Below are positions 13,814-20,439 of a DNA stretch of 23,544 bases, piece after piece. Under the pieces are notes generated by a model. The model had not been told where the DNA came from and made no database searches. It saw only the letters and a program-made list of their open reading frames with translations. The stretch spans positions 1 to 23,544 of IMG/VR virus record IMGVR_UViG_3300008261_001983, one strand, 5' to 3'. Numbering within the stretch: position 1 is the stretch's first letter; every line of letters begins with the position of its first letter. The position numbers and the translations under genes were made by a program. This DNA is from a virus.

Positions 13814-14578
13814 ATGGAAATTTTAGAAACTAAAATACCTGACGTACACATTATAAGGAATTACATTAGCCAAGAAGAGGTTAATGTAATTAACTCTGCA
13901 CTATGCTCTCTTAATGAATCAGATTGGAATATCTTTGATGCAGAAAGAAGAATTCAAAGATATAAAAATTTAAAAAGAGATCAAAAAGAAATTACGGGTA
14001 GTAATCCTACAGGCAGAAAAGATGTTTGGGATGGCATGACAATAGGAACAACAGATATTCCTAAATCTCGTGCCATGTACCCAAATTTTCCTTTAGACCT
14101 TGTATTTGATATAGAAAAAAGAATGCAAGCTACGGCTGAAGAGCAATTTAATCAAAAACTTTTGGTACAGCTATCTGGACTTCACAGATGGAGAGTCGGT
14201 AGACTTCAAGAGCCACACATAGATTACTTTGATCCTGAAGAGGATTACGATTGGGAAGAGCTAGCTAACTACAGAATATGGCCTGAGAGCGCAGAAAAGT
14301 TTGGAAAAACATTTTTTGATAAACATTACTCAAGCTTACTTTATTTTAATAGTGATTATGTAGGAGGCTCTCTTTACATGCCACAATATGATTTTGAAAT
14401 TCAACCAGAGCCAGGAATGCTTATTTCATTTAAAGGAGACTCAAAACATCTTCATGGTGTTCGTGAGATAACAGAGGGAGTAAGACATACCCTTTCTCTT
14501 TTTTGGACTAAGAGATCTTGGTATGATATACCAGGAAATTCAAAAATTTTCCCAGGAAGGCACCCGAACAATGTATGA
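13814..14578 (+). CDS. 2-oxoglutarate/Fe(II) dioxygenase, prolyl-hydroxylase type (copy 1)
   Basis: This 254-aa protein contains the double-stranded beta-helix Fe site: HxD in EPHIDYF (H135, D137), distal His in HLHGV (H214) and the 2-oxoglutarate-binding Arg in EGVRHTLSLFW (R224). YFNSDYVGGSLYMP and PEPGMLISFKGD are the usual connecting strands of P4H-like enzymes. It starts two bases after the endolysin stop and overlaps the nuclease gene by 8 bases. Phage members hydroxylate unknown protein, glycan or base targets. It is a paralogue of the oxygenase encoded on the opposite strand at 14978-15697. Confidence 0.9.
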   Translation: MEILETKIPDVHIIRNYISQEEVNVINSALCSLNESDWNIFDAERRIQRYKNLKRDQKEITGSNPTGRKDVWDGMTIGTTDIPKSRAMYPNFPLDLVFDIEKRMQATAEEQFNQKLLVQLSGLHRWRVGRLQEPHIDYFDPEEDYDWEELANYRIWPESAEKFGKTFFDKHYSSLLYFNSDYVGGSLYMPQYDFEIQPEPGMLISFKGDSKHLHGVREITEGVRHTLSLFWTKRSWYDIPGNSKIFPGRHPNNV

Positions 14579-14975
14579 ATATCACGTAAAAAAAGTAACT
14601 AATGTAGTAGACGGAGATACAATAGACGTAGAGATTGATCTTGGTTTTGATATATCATTTAGTTCAAGAGTCAGGCTTGCGGGCATCGATACCCCAGAAA
14701 GTAGAACAAAAGATAAGATTGAAAAAGCTTTAGGTCTTGAAGCAAAAGAGTATGTTAAGTCTAAGATTAAAGACGCTAAAGAAGTTGTTATTAAAACAGA
14801 AAAAATGGATTCTTCAGAAAAGTACGGAAGAATCTTAGGATGGTTGTATCTAGACGGATCAACAGTTTCTGTAAATGAGCAAATGATTGCTGATGGTTAC
14901 GCCTGGGGATACCTTGGAGAAACTAAGGTTAAAGACTTTGAAGAGCTTGCAAAGATAAGATCTAAAAAGAAATAA
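14571..14975 (+). CDS. Staphylococcal-nuclease-like (TNase/SNc) nuclease
   Basis: This 134-aa protein has the thermonuclease signature: VVDGDTIDV (residues 12-20), VRLAGIDTPES with the catalytic Arg and Asp-Thr, and KYGRILGWLYLDG with the second catalytic Arg, then VNEQMIADGYAWGY. It cleaves DNA/RNA phosphodiesters with Ca2+. No signal peptide is seen, so it would act in the infected cell, for example on host DNA. An in-frame start 16 codons upstream exists, but 14571 has a GGAAGG ribosome site and starts directly at the fold. The gene ends two bases from a convergent gene. Confidence 0.92.
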   Translation: MYEYHVKKVTNVVDGDTIDVEIDLGFDISFSSRVRLAGIDTPESRTKDKIEKALGLEAKEYVKSKIKDAKEVVIKTEKMDSSEKYGRILGWLYLDGSTVSVNEQMIADGYAWGYLGETKVKDFEELAKIRSKKK

Positions 14976-14977
14976 AT

Positions 14978-15697
14978 TTATTTGTTTTTGTGCTTTTCTA
15001 AAAACTCAAGAGTTGTCTGAACTTCCTGGTGTATTCCATTTCTTGCATTGGTATACCTTTGTGTTTTATAAAACTCATCTGAATTTCTAACGGCTGGCCA
15101 GAAGAATGAAATTAGATTATTTCTTTCTCCAGATAGAACTGGTGTTACCTCATGTGGCACTTCTTCGTCACCAGTAAAGAATATAAACGTACCTGGCTTT
15201 GGTTTAATTTTAAAGTTTTGGAATGGGAAGTTTAACTCTCCACCTTCACAGTCAGAATAAAAGTATAGCAACCCAGATCTGTCTGAATCAGCTCCAGGTC
15301 TTTCCAATAGCTCATCTTTTGTTGAAACAAATCTATTGTCCATGTGCAAAACATTTCGTCCGCCAGTTACCATTTTGCTATAAAATGCTGTCTTTAGATC
15401 GTAGTCTTCTTTATAGAAATCAGATATTACCCTAGACATCATTGGGCATATTAATGATAGTAAATCAATTCCAACATTGTACATTGGGTCATTGTTGTAG
15501 TGTGCGATAGGTCTTTTTATTCCAACCTCTTCTGCATTATCACCAGCACTAGGGCCAGAAAATACTGAAGGCCCAGCTTTTTGGTGACTCATATCAACAT
15601 GCGGATTAATAGCCTTGTATATAAACATGGCTGTATCTGGAGAAATAAAATCTTCAATAATATGAATTTTTCCGTCTATGCTTTTTATGTTTTTCAT
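14978..15697 (-). CDS. 2-oxoglutarate/Fe(II) dioxygenase, prolyl-hydroxylase type (copy 2)
   Basis: The only minus-strand gene in the window encodes 239 aa with HxD in NVLHMDNR (H118, D120), distal His in VPHEV (H182) and Arg in GERNNLISFFW (R192). It shares LLYFxSDxxGGxLxxP and FxIxPxPGxxIxFxGD with copy 1, so the two are paralogues, but the N-terminal half differs. It should catalyse an oxidative hydroxylation on an unknown substrate. Its own promoter gives a leaderless message: TATAGT ends six bases before the ATG. It runs convergently into the nuclease gene, so the two transcripts may overlap at the ends. Confidence 0.9.
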   Translation of the reverse strand: MKNIKSIDGKIHIIEDFISPDTAMFIYKAINPHVDMSHQKAGPSVFSGPSAGDNAEEVGIKRPIAHYNNDPMYNVGIDLLSLICPMMSRVISDFYKEDYDLKTAFYSKMVTGGRNVLHMDNRFVSTKDELLERPGADSDRSGLLYFYSDCEGGELNFPFQNFKIKPKPGTFIFFTGDEEVPHEVTPVLSGERNNLISFFWPAVRNSDEFYKTQRYTNARNGIHQEVQTTLEFLEKHKNK

Positions 15698-15703
15698 ATA
15701 TAT

Positions 15704-15709
15704 ACTATA
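15704..15709 (-). promoter_or_regulatory. -10 box of the oxygenase copy 2 (leaderless, divergent)
   Basis: On the minus strand TATAGT (15709-15704) is followed by exactly six bases and the ATG at 15697. The -35 is weak and falls in the divergent promoter region. Confidence 0.55.
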
Positions 15710-15721
15710 CCATATTTGTGA

Positions 15722-15727
15722 TATAAT
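15722..15727 (+). promoter_or_regulatory. -10 box of the 48-aa gene (leaderless, divergent)
   Basis: TATAAT (15722-15727), six bases, then ATG 15734. Together with the minus-strand box it makes a divergent pair within 37 bases, so both genes may share control. Confidence 0.6.
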
Positions 15728-15733
15728 TGATAG

Positions 15734-15880
15734 ATGGAAAAATATCTAATTAAGCTAAATATTGATATAGAGGTTGAAGCCTTTAATGAATCTGATGCAA
15801 AAGAATATGCTCTTGATGTATTAAATATAGACAATGAAATTAAGCATATAGATATTTTAAAAATAAAAAAGATTAAATAA
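15734..15880 (+). CDS. 48-aa small protein of unknown function
   Basis: The start is fixed by a TATAAT ending six bases before the ATG with no ribosome site, the same layout as several neighbours. The protein is a beta-alpha-beta pattern: KYLIKLNIDIEVEAFNESDAK, a helix, then a strand ending in Lys-rich KIKKIK. The first strand and the following helix resemble small phage proteins with a ferredoxin-like half. No motif points to a function. Confidence 0.6.
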   Translation: MEKYLIKLNIDIEVEAFNESDAKEYALDVLNIDNEIKHIDILKIKKIK

Positions 15881-15884
15881 TCTA

Positions 15885-15914
15885 TTGACAGCATGGGTTT
15901 AAATATTATATAAT
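15885..15914 (+). promoter_or_regulatory. Consensus promoter for the WhiB unit
   Basis: TTGACA (15885-15890), 18 bases, TATAAT (15909-15914). It starts just after the stop of the 48-aa gene. Here the start codon (GTG 15949) lies 34 bases downstream behind an AGGGA site, so this transcript is not leaderless. Confidence 0.7.
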
Positions 15915-15948
15915 AGGATATAGGCGGAACTAACAGATAGGGAAATAA

Positions 15949-16182
15949 GTGCTAGTTTTGACGCCTAAAGGAGTTGATGTCTTTATTGAAAGATTCAGCT
16001 CTAAAGATAGAGAATCCTATTGGGATAACTATAATTTAATTATATGGAAAAAAAATCCAACGGGGTTTTCTAATAAAAAGGGATTATTTAAAAACAATTC
16101 TTGGGGAATTGCAGAGAATTTATCTATAAGTACAGACGGAACATGGAAGATGTCGGACAAATATGTCAAATATTTTAAATGA
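15949..16182 (+). CDS. 77-aa protein of unknown function
   Basis: The gene starts at GTG with AGGGA six bases upstream and overlaps whiB by 20 bases. The product begins MLVLTPKGVDVFIERF, then SYWDNYNLIIWKKNPTGF and ends in strands with DGTWKMSDKYVKYF. The aromatic-rich, basic composition suggests a small beta fold, and the opening resembles the start of small phage proteins with no assigned role. It is co-transcribed with WhiB and possibly related to its regulation. Confidence 0.6.
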   Translation: MLVLTPKGVDVFIERFSSKDRESYWDNYNLIIWKKNPTGFSNKKGLFKNNSWGIAENLSISTDGTWKMSDKYVKYFK

Positions 16183-16474
16183 TCTAGGTCTAGAGGAAAG
16201 TGATTTTAAGTGGTTTGATATTGCTATTTGTCGTGGTATGGACACAAATTTATTTTACGACAAGTATGAATCAGATCCAATCATAGCCTCAAGTATTGAT
16301 GAAGCTTGTTTGAGTTGTCCAGTTTCTAAAGATTGTTTCGAGTCTGGAACCATAAACAATGATCACGGTGTATGGGGCGGCATATATCTAAACTCTGGCG
16401 AGATAGACAAGGTAAAGAATATTCACAAAACAAAAGAGTTTTGGCAAAAAATAAAAACAAAAAATGGTATTTAA
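16163..16474 (+). CDS. WhiB-family iron-sulfur transcription regulator
   Basis: The 103-aa protein has the WhiB cysteine pattern C23 ... C49-x2-C52-x5-C58, which ligates a [4Fe-4S] cluster, followed by GVWGG (69-73), the sigma-A-binding turn. The C-terminal basic stretch (KVKNIHKTKEFWQKIKTK) takes the place of the DNA-binding hook. WhiB-like proteins bind the host sigma factor region 4 and redirect transcription; phage WhiB proteins such as the mycobacteriophage ones can inhibit host WhiB2 and block superinfection. This gene is the best host marker in the window. Confidence 0.93.
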   Translation: MSNILNDLGLEESDFKWFDIAICRGMDTNLFYDKYESDPIIASSIDEACLSCPVSKDCFESGTINNDHGVWGGIYLNSGEIDKVKNIHKTKEFWQKIKTKNGI

Positions 16475-16477
16475 AAA

Positions 16478-16807
16478 ATGGAATTTATAAACAAAGACAA
16501 AGACCACTTTAGATATGGTGTCAATGAATGGACGGGCGATCCAAACAAGCCAGTTTTTTACACCCCAGAAATGGCAAAAAGAATTAGAGAAATTAAGAAG
16601 CCTGACATGGGCTTGCAAATGGACATAGCAAAGTATCCAGAGTTTTTAGCAATAAGACTATATGAAGACAATTTTTTGCAATACGAAGGTATTAAAAAAG
16701 AAATGGTAATTGATTACGTTGGAAAAGTTAAAAAACTAATCGAATCTTATGGAGTAAGATGCGAACTGGAAGGGGTCCCAAGTGCGAGAATATTACGAAG
16801 TAATTAA
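16478..16807 (+). CDS. 109-aa phage protein of unknown function
   Basis: It follows whiB by three bases with no clear ribosome site. The protein is mixed alpha/beta: an N-terminal aromatic segment (HFRYGVNEWTG), a helix TPEMAKRIREI, then YPEFLAIRLYEDNFLQY, which looks like a conserved core, and an amphipathic helix (YVGKVKKLIESYG). The C-terminus reads CELEGVPSARILRSN. I recognise no family. It overlaps the next GTG by 26 bases. Confidence 0.65.
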   Translation: MEFINKDKDHFRYGVNEWTGDPNKPVFYTPEMAKRIREIKKPDMGLQMDIAKYPEFLAIRLYEDNFLQYEGIKKEMVIDYVGKVKKLIESYGVRCELEGVPSARILRSN

Positions 16808-16979
16808 GATTGTATTTATTCATGCTGAAAGAGTATACGGCTCAGTAGAAAGCTTGGGCCTATATGCATCAAAAGTTAAATACCAAAAGGATGGTATTGA
16901 AATAGAAGAAGTGCTAGAAAATGATGAATTTACCATAATGGATGAGATCGTTTTTGAACACGTAGAGGAATCTAATTAA
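16782..16979 (+). CDS. 65-aa small acidic protein, unknown
   Basis: The GTG at 16782 lies inside the end of the preceding gene behind a GGAAGG-type sequence; the stop overlaps the next ATG by one base (TAATG). The product has an amphipathic start (YYEVIKIVFIHAERVYG) and an acidic C-terminal half (IEIEEVLENDEFTIMDEIVFEHVEE). The predicted fold is two strands with helices; no motif. Confidence 0.6.
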   Translation: MREYYEVIKIVFIHAERVYGSVESLGLYASKVKYQKDGIEIEEVLENDEFTIMDEIVFEHVEESN

Positions 16980-17215
16980 TGGAAAAAATACTATGTTACT
17001 CCTGTAACAAGACCAAAAACAAGTTAAGTGTAAGAAAATCAATCTTAATTCCAATTAACTTGTTAATGTGTGAGACATGCATATCTTCTAAATTTGAGCC
17101 TAGGTGGGTTATTATCCTTGCTGGCAGACAACTAGGACCAGATAGTGTTAAAGAGCTTATTATTAAGAAGAGATACTGCGGAAACGACATTGCGGCCTCT
17201 GAACTTTTAGTTTAA
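16979..17215 (+). CDS. 78-aa protein with a two-CxxC zinc site
   Basis: CYSC (residues 6-9) and CETC (31-34) form a likely zinc ribbon separated by a basic stretch and two strands. The second half (WVIILAGRQLGPDSVKELIIKKRYCGNDI) looks like a short helix-rich tail. It is the last gene of the whiB operon (coupled TAATG). The role is unknown; small zinc ribbons in phages are often host-protein-binding factors. Confidence 0.65.
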   Translation: MEKILCYSCNKTKNKLSVRKSILIPINLLMCETCISSKFEPRWVIILAGRQLGPDSVKELIIKKRYCGNDIAASELLV

Positions 17216-17251
17216 GTCAACTAGGAATAATCTAATTAAATTAAATTAGTT

Positions 17252-17280
17252 TTGAGTTATAACTATTAGTCGAGTATAAT
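17252..17280 (+). promoter_or_regulatory. Promoter with leaderless GTG start
   Basis: TTGAGT (17252-17257), 17 bases, TATAAT (17275-17280), six bases, GTG 17287. TAGTCGAGTA (17268-17277) overlaps the -10 box and differs from the core of the terminase operator by one base. Confidence 0.65.
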
Positions 17281-17286
17281 TTACAT

Positions 17287-17568
17287 GTGAGCGTATTAGA
17301 ATGGATTGTGTTATCGGCTGCTGCAAGCGCTGGCCTAGGATACTTTGTAGGCAAATTCATTAAGCTATTCAAAACGTGGTTTGACTTTATTGATGAGTGG
17401 TATGGAACAGAAGAAACCCCAGGAATAACCGCCAGGCTAGATGACGGACAACAGCATTTTAATAAAATAGATGCTGAGCTGGCAACCATTAAAGCCGAGC
17501 TATTTAATAATGGCGGCTCCTCATTGCGTGATGCAATTGATCGCATCGAAAAAAATACCTCAAAATAG
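17287..17568 (+). CDS. Membrane-anchored coiled-coil phage protein (DUF2746-like)
   Basis: The start is the GTG placed six bases after TATAAT. A single hydrophobic segment (about 5-21, WIVLSAAASAGLGYFVG) is followed by a basic-aromatic stretch (FIKLFKTWFDFIDEWYG) and then a heptad-like helix region (ARLDDGQQHFNKIDAELATI) with another amphipathic helix. Many actinophages carry a protein of this size and layout (annotated DUF2746); that resemblance is from memory and not proven here. It could be a spanin-like, holin-associated or superinfection-control membrane protein. Confidence 0.7.
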   Translation: MSVLEWIVLSAAASAGLGYFVGKFIKLFKTWFDFIDEWYGTEETPGITARLDDGQQHFNKIDAELATIKAELFNNGGSSLRDAIDRIEKNTSK

Positions 17569-17593
17569 CCTATACCTTCGAATTTATATTTAG

Positions 17594-17599
17594 TATACT
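17594..17599 (+). promoter_or_regulatory. -10 box of the Ntn-hydrolase gene (leaderless)
   Basis: TATACT (17594-17599), six bases, ATG 17606. ATATTTAGT precedes the box, as it does at the subtilase promoter; no good -35 is seen. Confidence 0.55.
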
Positions 17600-17605
17600 A
17601 GGGAT

Positions 17606-18163
17606 ATGACCTGTATAGTAGCTATTGCCCAAAATGGTGTTGTTTATATGGCATCCGATCACGCCGCATCCGATGATAAGACTGGCTGGATTCTTGCAAG
17701 AAAAGAACCTAAAGTGTTTAAAGTGGGACAGTACGGAGTTGCGTTTACAGATTCATTTCGCATGGGACAAATTTTGCAATACTCATGGACGCCACCAAAG
17801 TATACTCCAACAAAAACTAATTCAGGTTTAGATAAGTTTATGCGGACCAAGTTTATTGATTCAGTTAAACAGGCATTCAAAGACAATGGTTACGGAAGCA
17901 TCGGATCTTCTTCAGAAGAAGACACTGGTGGAATATTTATAGTTGGAATCTGTGGAAGAGTTTTTACTGTAGACGAAGACTTCCACGTAGGTGAGAATGT
18001 TGTTAACTATATGGCAGAAGGAAGCGGTGGACAGATAGCGCTTGGTGCTTTATATGCTACAAAGAATCAAAAGAATCCACGCTTACGCTTAAAGGCGGCG
18101 CTAGAAGCTGCTTCAGAGTTTAATATGAGCGTATCTGCCCCCTATACATACATCCAAGTTTAA
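17606..18163 (+). CDS. Proteasome beta/HslV-like Ntn hydrolase
   Basis: The 185-aa protein opens M-TCIVAIAQNGVVYMASDHAAS. Removing the Met would expose Thr as N-terminal nucleophile; D18 and K36 (PKVFKVG) fall where the catalytic Asp17 and Lys33 lie in proteasomal peptidases, and EGSGGQIALGALYAT matches the SGG-x-A-x-A segment, followed by a helix (RLRLKAALEAASEF) as in HslV. No propeptide precedes the Thr. A host regulatory ATPase may be needed for peptidase action. The message appears leaderless, so the first codon of the gene is also the RNA end. It could process phage or host proteins. Confidence 0.75.
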   Translation: MTCIVAIAQNGVVYMASDHAASDDKTGWILARKEPKVFKVGQYGVAFTDSFRMGQILQYSWTPPKYTPTKTNSGLDKFMRTKFIDSVKQAFKDNGYGSIGSSSEEDTGGIFIVGICGRVFTVDEDFHVGENVVNYMAEGSGGQIALGALYATKNQKNPRLRLKAALEAASEFNMSVSAPYTYIQV

Positions 18164-18171
18164 GGTATAAT
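18143..18171 (+). promoter_or_regulatory. Promoter with leaderless start
   Basis: TATACA (18143-18148) as a weak -35, 17 bases, TATAAT (18166-18171), six bases, ATG 18178. It overlaps the stop of the Ntn hydrolase gene. Confidence 0.6.
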
Positions 18172-18177
18172 AGAACT

Positions 18178-18537
18178 ATGAAATGGCTCATAGTAATTGC
18201 AGTTACACTTGCAGTATACATCTGGGCATCAAAAATTAAAGCAAATGTCAAGCTATTCCTTGATAACTATGAAATTTTGCTGGTAGACAAGGAAGATGTT
18301 GAAAGAGAAGGCAGACACTCTGATGACATTTTACAATTAAGACCAGAAAGTTATGAGAACTCTATTGATTTAAGAGGCACCCCAACACACGTATGTCCAT
18401 GTGGATCACAAATTTGGAACCTTAAAGTTATTTTTGAAGACTTTGAAATTGCTACCTATTTCCTAGATATGGAATGTGTTAGCTGCGGTAGTGTTGCTAC
18501 AGCACCTACCCCTGTAGACAGAGAGGAAACAGAGTGA
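18178..18537 (+). CDS. Membrane-anchored zinc-ribbon protein
   Basis: The 119-aa protein starts with a hydrophobic anchor (about 3-17, WLIVIAVTLAVYIWA), then a polar stretch (YEILLVDKEDVEREG) and a zinc ribbon of CPCGS and CVSCGS (about residues 73-103). The last part is acidic. No family is recognised. The leaderless start fixes the N-terminus. Its stop overlaps the next GTG (GTGA). Confidence 0.65.
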   Translation: MKWLIVIAVTLAVYIWASKIKANVKLFLDNYEILLVDKEDVEREGRHSDDILQLRPESYENSIDLRGTPTHVCPCGSQIWNLKVIFEDFEIATYFLDMECVSCGSVATAPTPVDREETE

Positions 18538-18713
18538 GAAAGTCAGAAAGACTAAGACTACTAGAAATGCAAGTCGTAAGACTTGAAATGATGGTTGAGT
18601 TGTATACACAAAGCTTAACTAATCTATTACAGTCTCAAGGCCTACAGACTCCAACACAGCTCGATGCTGGAAAATGGTATAAGGCTAAGTTAGATAAACT
18701 AGATAACGAATAG
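18534..18713 (+). CDS. 59-aa coiled-coil-type protein, unknown
   Basis: The GTG overlaps the stop of the gene before (GTGA) and the frame ends at TAG 18711. The product is basic at the start (VRKSERLRLLEMQVVRLEMM), with leucine/valine heptads over about residues 5-30, then polar Gln-rich turns and a final charged helix (WYKAKLDKLDNE). It probably oligomerises. No known family. The tail end overlaps none of the subtilase promoter boxes but its stop lies just before the -35. Confidence 0.6.
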   Translation: MRKSERLRLLEMQVVRLEMMVELYTQSLTNLLQSQGLQTPTQLDAGKWYKAKLDKLDNE

Positions 18714-18715
18714 CC

Positions 18716-18745
18716 TATTGACAACCTGTCAATATTTAGTAGAAT
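18716..18745 (+). promoter_or_regulatory. Subtilase promoter with a 19-bp inverted repeat on the -35
   Basis: TTGACA (18718-18723), 16 bases, TAGAAT (18740-18745), seven bases, ATG 18753, so again nearly leaderless. The -35 is one arm of TATTGACA-acc-TGTCAATA (18716-18734), a perfect 8-bp inverted repeat and an obvious repressor-type site. Confidence 0.6.
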
Positions 18746-18752
18746 AGGTACT

Positions 18753-19694
18753 ATGAATAAAAAAATAATCACGGCTCTAGTAGCCCTAGTAATCGCTTTA
18801 CCTACAACTGCAACTGCTGCTTCTAAAAACAATATTAGCAACAAGTCTGCACAAATTCCAACAATAGCAATCCTGGACACAGCGATTGACACATCTCTAC
18901 CTATTTTTAAAGACAAGATTATTTACGAAGCATGTGTTGTTCAGTGGAGCTCATGCCCAAATGGCTTGTCGGTCATGGAAGGTCCTGGCTCTGCCACATT
19001 GAAGACAGAGTGGCTTTCAAAAAATGGATTTGATCATGGCACACAAATGTCATCTCTTGCAGTGGCAACAAATCCAAACATTAACATTGTTTTTGTTAAG
19101 ATTATCGGTACAAACATCAATGGATTGAGGCAGGCTGCAGGAGAACCTACTGTGTATAACGCATTAGAATGGGTAATCCAAAATAAGAATAAGTTTAACA
19201 TTCAGGCTGTTTCTATGTCTCAAGGACACCACAACTTGGTAACTGGATCAGACTATTGTCCTAAAACACCAGTAACCGAATCAAAGATTGAAACATTGAA
19301 ATCAATGGATGTCGGAGTATTCTTCCCAACTGGAAATACTAGAGACTATTCAAGAATCGATTGGCCAGCATGTATCCCATCTGCAATAGCAATTGGTGCT
19401 ACAATGCCTACACAAACTGTTGCGATTTATAGCAATTATGACCCTAAGCTAACAGATTTCTTTGCACAGGGAACAACACAAGCGGTCACCGTTGGCGGAA
19501 AGACTATCAATGTCGCTGGAACCTCTAGTGCAACTGTAATTGCAGCCACATCATGGGCAACAATTAAAGCGCATAAGCCACAACTTAATTACAATCAGAT
19601 TTATGATTTGATTGCTAAGACATCTATCAATACATCTAGTTCTAGGGTAACTTCTGGTAAGTTAATTAATTTAAATGGCGCTCTAAATGGGTGA
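18753..19694 (+). CDS. Exported subtilisin-like serine protease (S8 family)
   Basis: This 313-aa protein has a signal peptide (residues 1-23, ending TATAA) and the complete subtilase triad: Asp in IAILDTAID (D42), His in FDHGTQMSSLAV (H95) and Ser in VAGTSSATV (S258), with the oxyanion Asn in FPTGNTRD (N195). Four cysteines (61, 68, 169, 207) could form disulfides outside the cell. Only about 18 residues separate the signal from the catalytic Asp, so no I9-type prodomain is present and folding must not need one. No membrane anchor or sortase motif is seen at the C-terminus. Likely substrates are host or competitor surface proteins, or phage-encoded exported proteins. Confidence 0.9.
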   Translation: MNKKIITALVALVIALPTTATAASKNNISNKSAQIPTIAILDTAIDTSLPIFKDKIIYEACVVQWSSCPNGLSVMEGPGSATLKTEWLSKNGFDHGTQMSSLAVATNPNINIVFVKIIGTNINGLRQAAGEPTVYNALEWVIQNKNKFNIQAVSMSQGHHNLVTGSDYCPKTPVTESKIETLKSMDVGVFFPTGNTRDYSRIDWPACIPSAIAIGATMPTQTVAIYSNYDPKLTDFFAQGTTQAVTVGGKTINVAGTSSATVIAATSWATIKAHKPQLNYNQIYDLIAKTSINTSSSRVTSGKLINLNGALNG

Positions 19695-19896
19695 ACAATT
19701 AACCATACTTGAAGAGATCATTAAAGAAATTGGTGAGGAGTTGTACCAGAAATGGTACAACGGCCTTGCCCTAGAAGATAGAACTGAAGAAGCTTCAAAG
19801 GCTATGTCTGTAAATGCAGGAGAAACCGCAGTCTGGGTTATCCAAACATTTATGAATAAGTTCAATAGTGCAGCGGATGAATTAAAGGGAGAGTAA
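19687..19896 (+). CDS. 69-aa helical acidic protein, unknown
   Basis: The gene overlaps the end of the subtilase gene by 8 bases and ends one base before the thioredoxin start. The product is all-helical and acidic: TILEEIIKEIGEELYQKWY, then a second helix (EEASKAMSVNAGETAVWVI) and a third. It could be a small partner or chaperone-like protein. No motif seen. Confidence 0.6.
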   Translation: MGEQLTILEEIIKEIGEELYQKWYNGLALEDRTEEASKAMSVNAGETAVWVIQTFMNKFNSAADELKGE

Positions 19897-19897
19897 G

Positions 19898-20200
19898 TTG
19901 ATAGTTACAGATGAAAGTTTTGATAGCGTACTTAAATCTCACGATTTAGTGCTTATCGACTTTTGGGCTCCATGGTGTGGACCATGCAAAAAGGTATCTC
20001 CAATCCTAGATGAGATATCAGAAGAGCGTGGTTTATGGGTCGGAAAGTTAAATGTTGATGAGAATCCTATAAAATCATCAGAATACTCTGTAACATCAAT
20101 ACCTTATATGGTATTATTTAAGTCTGGAAAGCCAGTGAAAACAATTACTGGTGCAAAGCCTAAGCACATCATGCTAAAGGAGATTTCAGAATGGATCTAG
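19898..20200 (+). CDS. Thioredoxin
   Basis: The 100-aa protein has the active site WCGPC (residues 26-30) in DFWAPWCGPCKKV, the strand LWVGKLNVDENP, the cis-Pro loop SVTSIPYMVLF and the final strand/helix. It reduces disulfides, for example on ribonucleotide reductase or, as in T7, a polymerase; it has no signal peptide and is cytoplasmic. It starts at TTG with an AAGGGAGA site about 8 bases upstream; an ATG start is not available. Overlap of 10 bases with the next gene. Confidence 0.93.
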   Translation: MIVTDESFDSVLKSHDLVLIDFWAPWCGPCKKVSPILDEISEERGLWVGKLNVDENPIKSSEYSVTSIPYMVLFKSGKPVKTITGAKPKHIMLKEISEWI

Positions 20201-20391
20201 AATTTGATTCAGAAGATACTAATCATTTAGAGTTTGAAATATGGCTTAAGAATGGTTATGATCGTGGCTGGGTATCAGATGTATTTTGTGATACACATGA
20301 TGGCCCACCAATGTCAGATGAAGAAATGCAAGAATGGGATGAAGGTGGAGATCCCTGTTCATTTCATGTAAAAATACATGAATTACATTAA
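20191..20391 (+). CDS. 66-aa small acidic protein, conserved-type phage protein
   Basis: The start overlaps the end of the thioredoxin gene behind AAGGAGA. The product reads FEIWLKNGYDRGWVSDVFC, then DTHDGPPMSDEEMQEWDEGGDPC and SFHVKIHELH. The two Cys with a His (CxTHDG) and the acidic turns resemble small proteins seen widely in actinophages; a metal site through Cys/His is possible. Function unknown. Confidence 0.7.
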   Translation: MDLEFDSEDTNHLEFEIWLKNGYDRGWVSDVFCDTHDGPPMSDEEMQEWDEGGDPCSFHVKIHELH

Positions 20392-20439
20392 GTTTCTGTG
20401 CTCAAATTAGAGGCAGAAGAAATAAGGAGAATAAATTAA

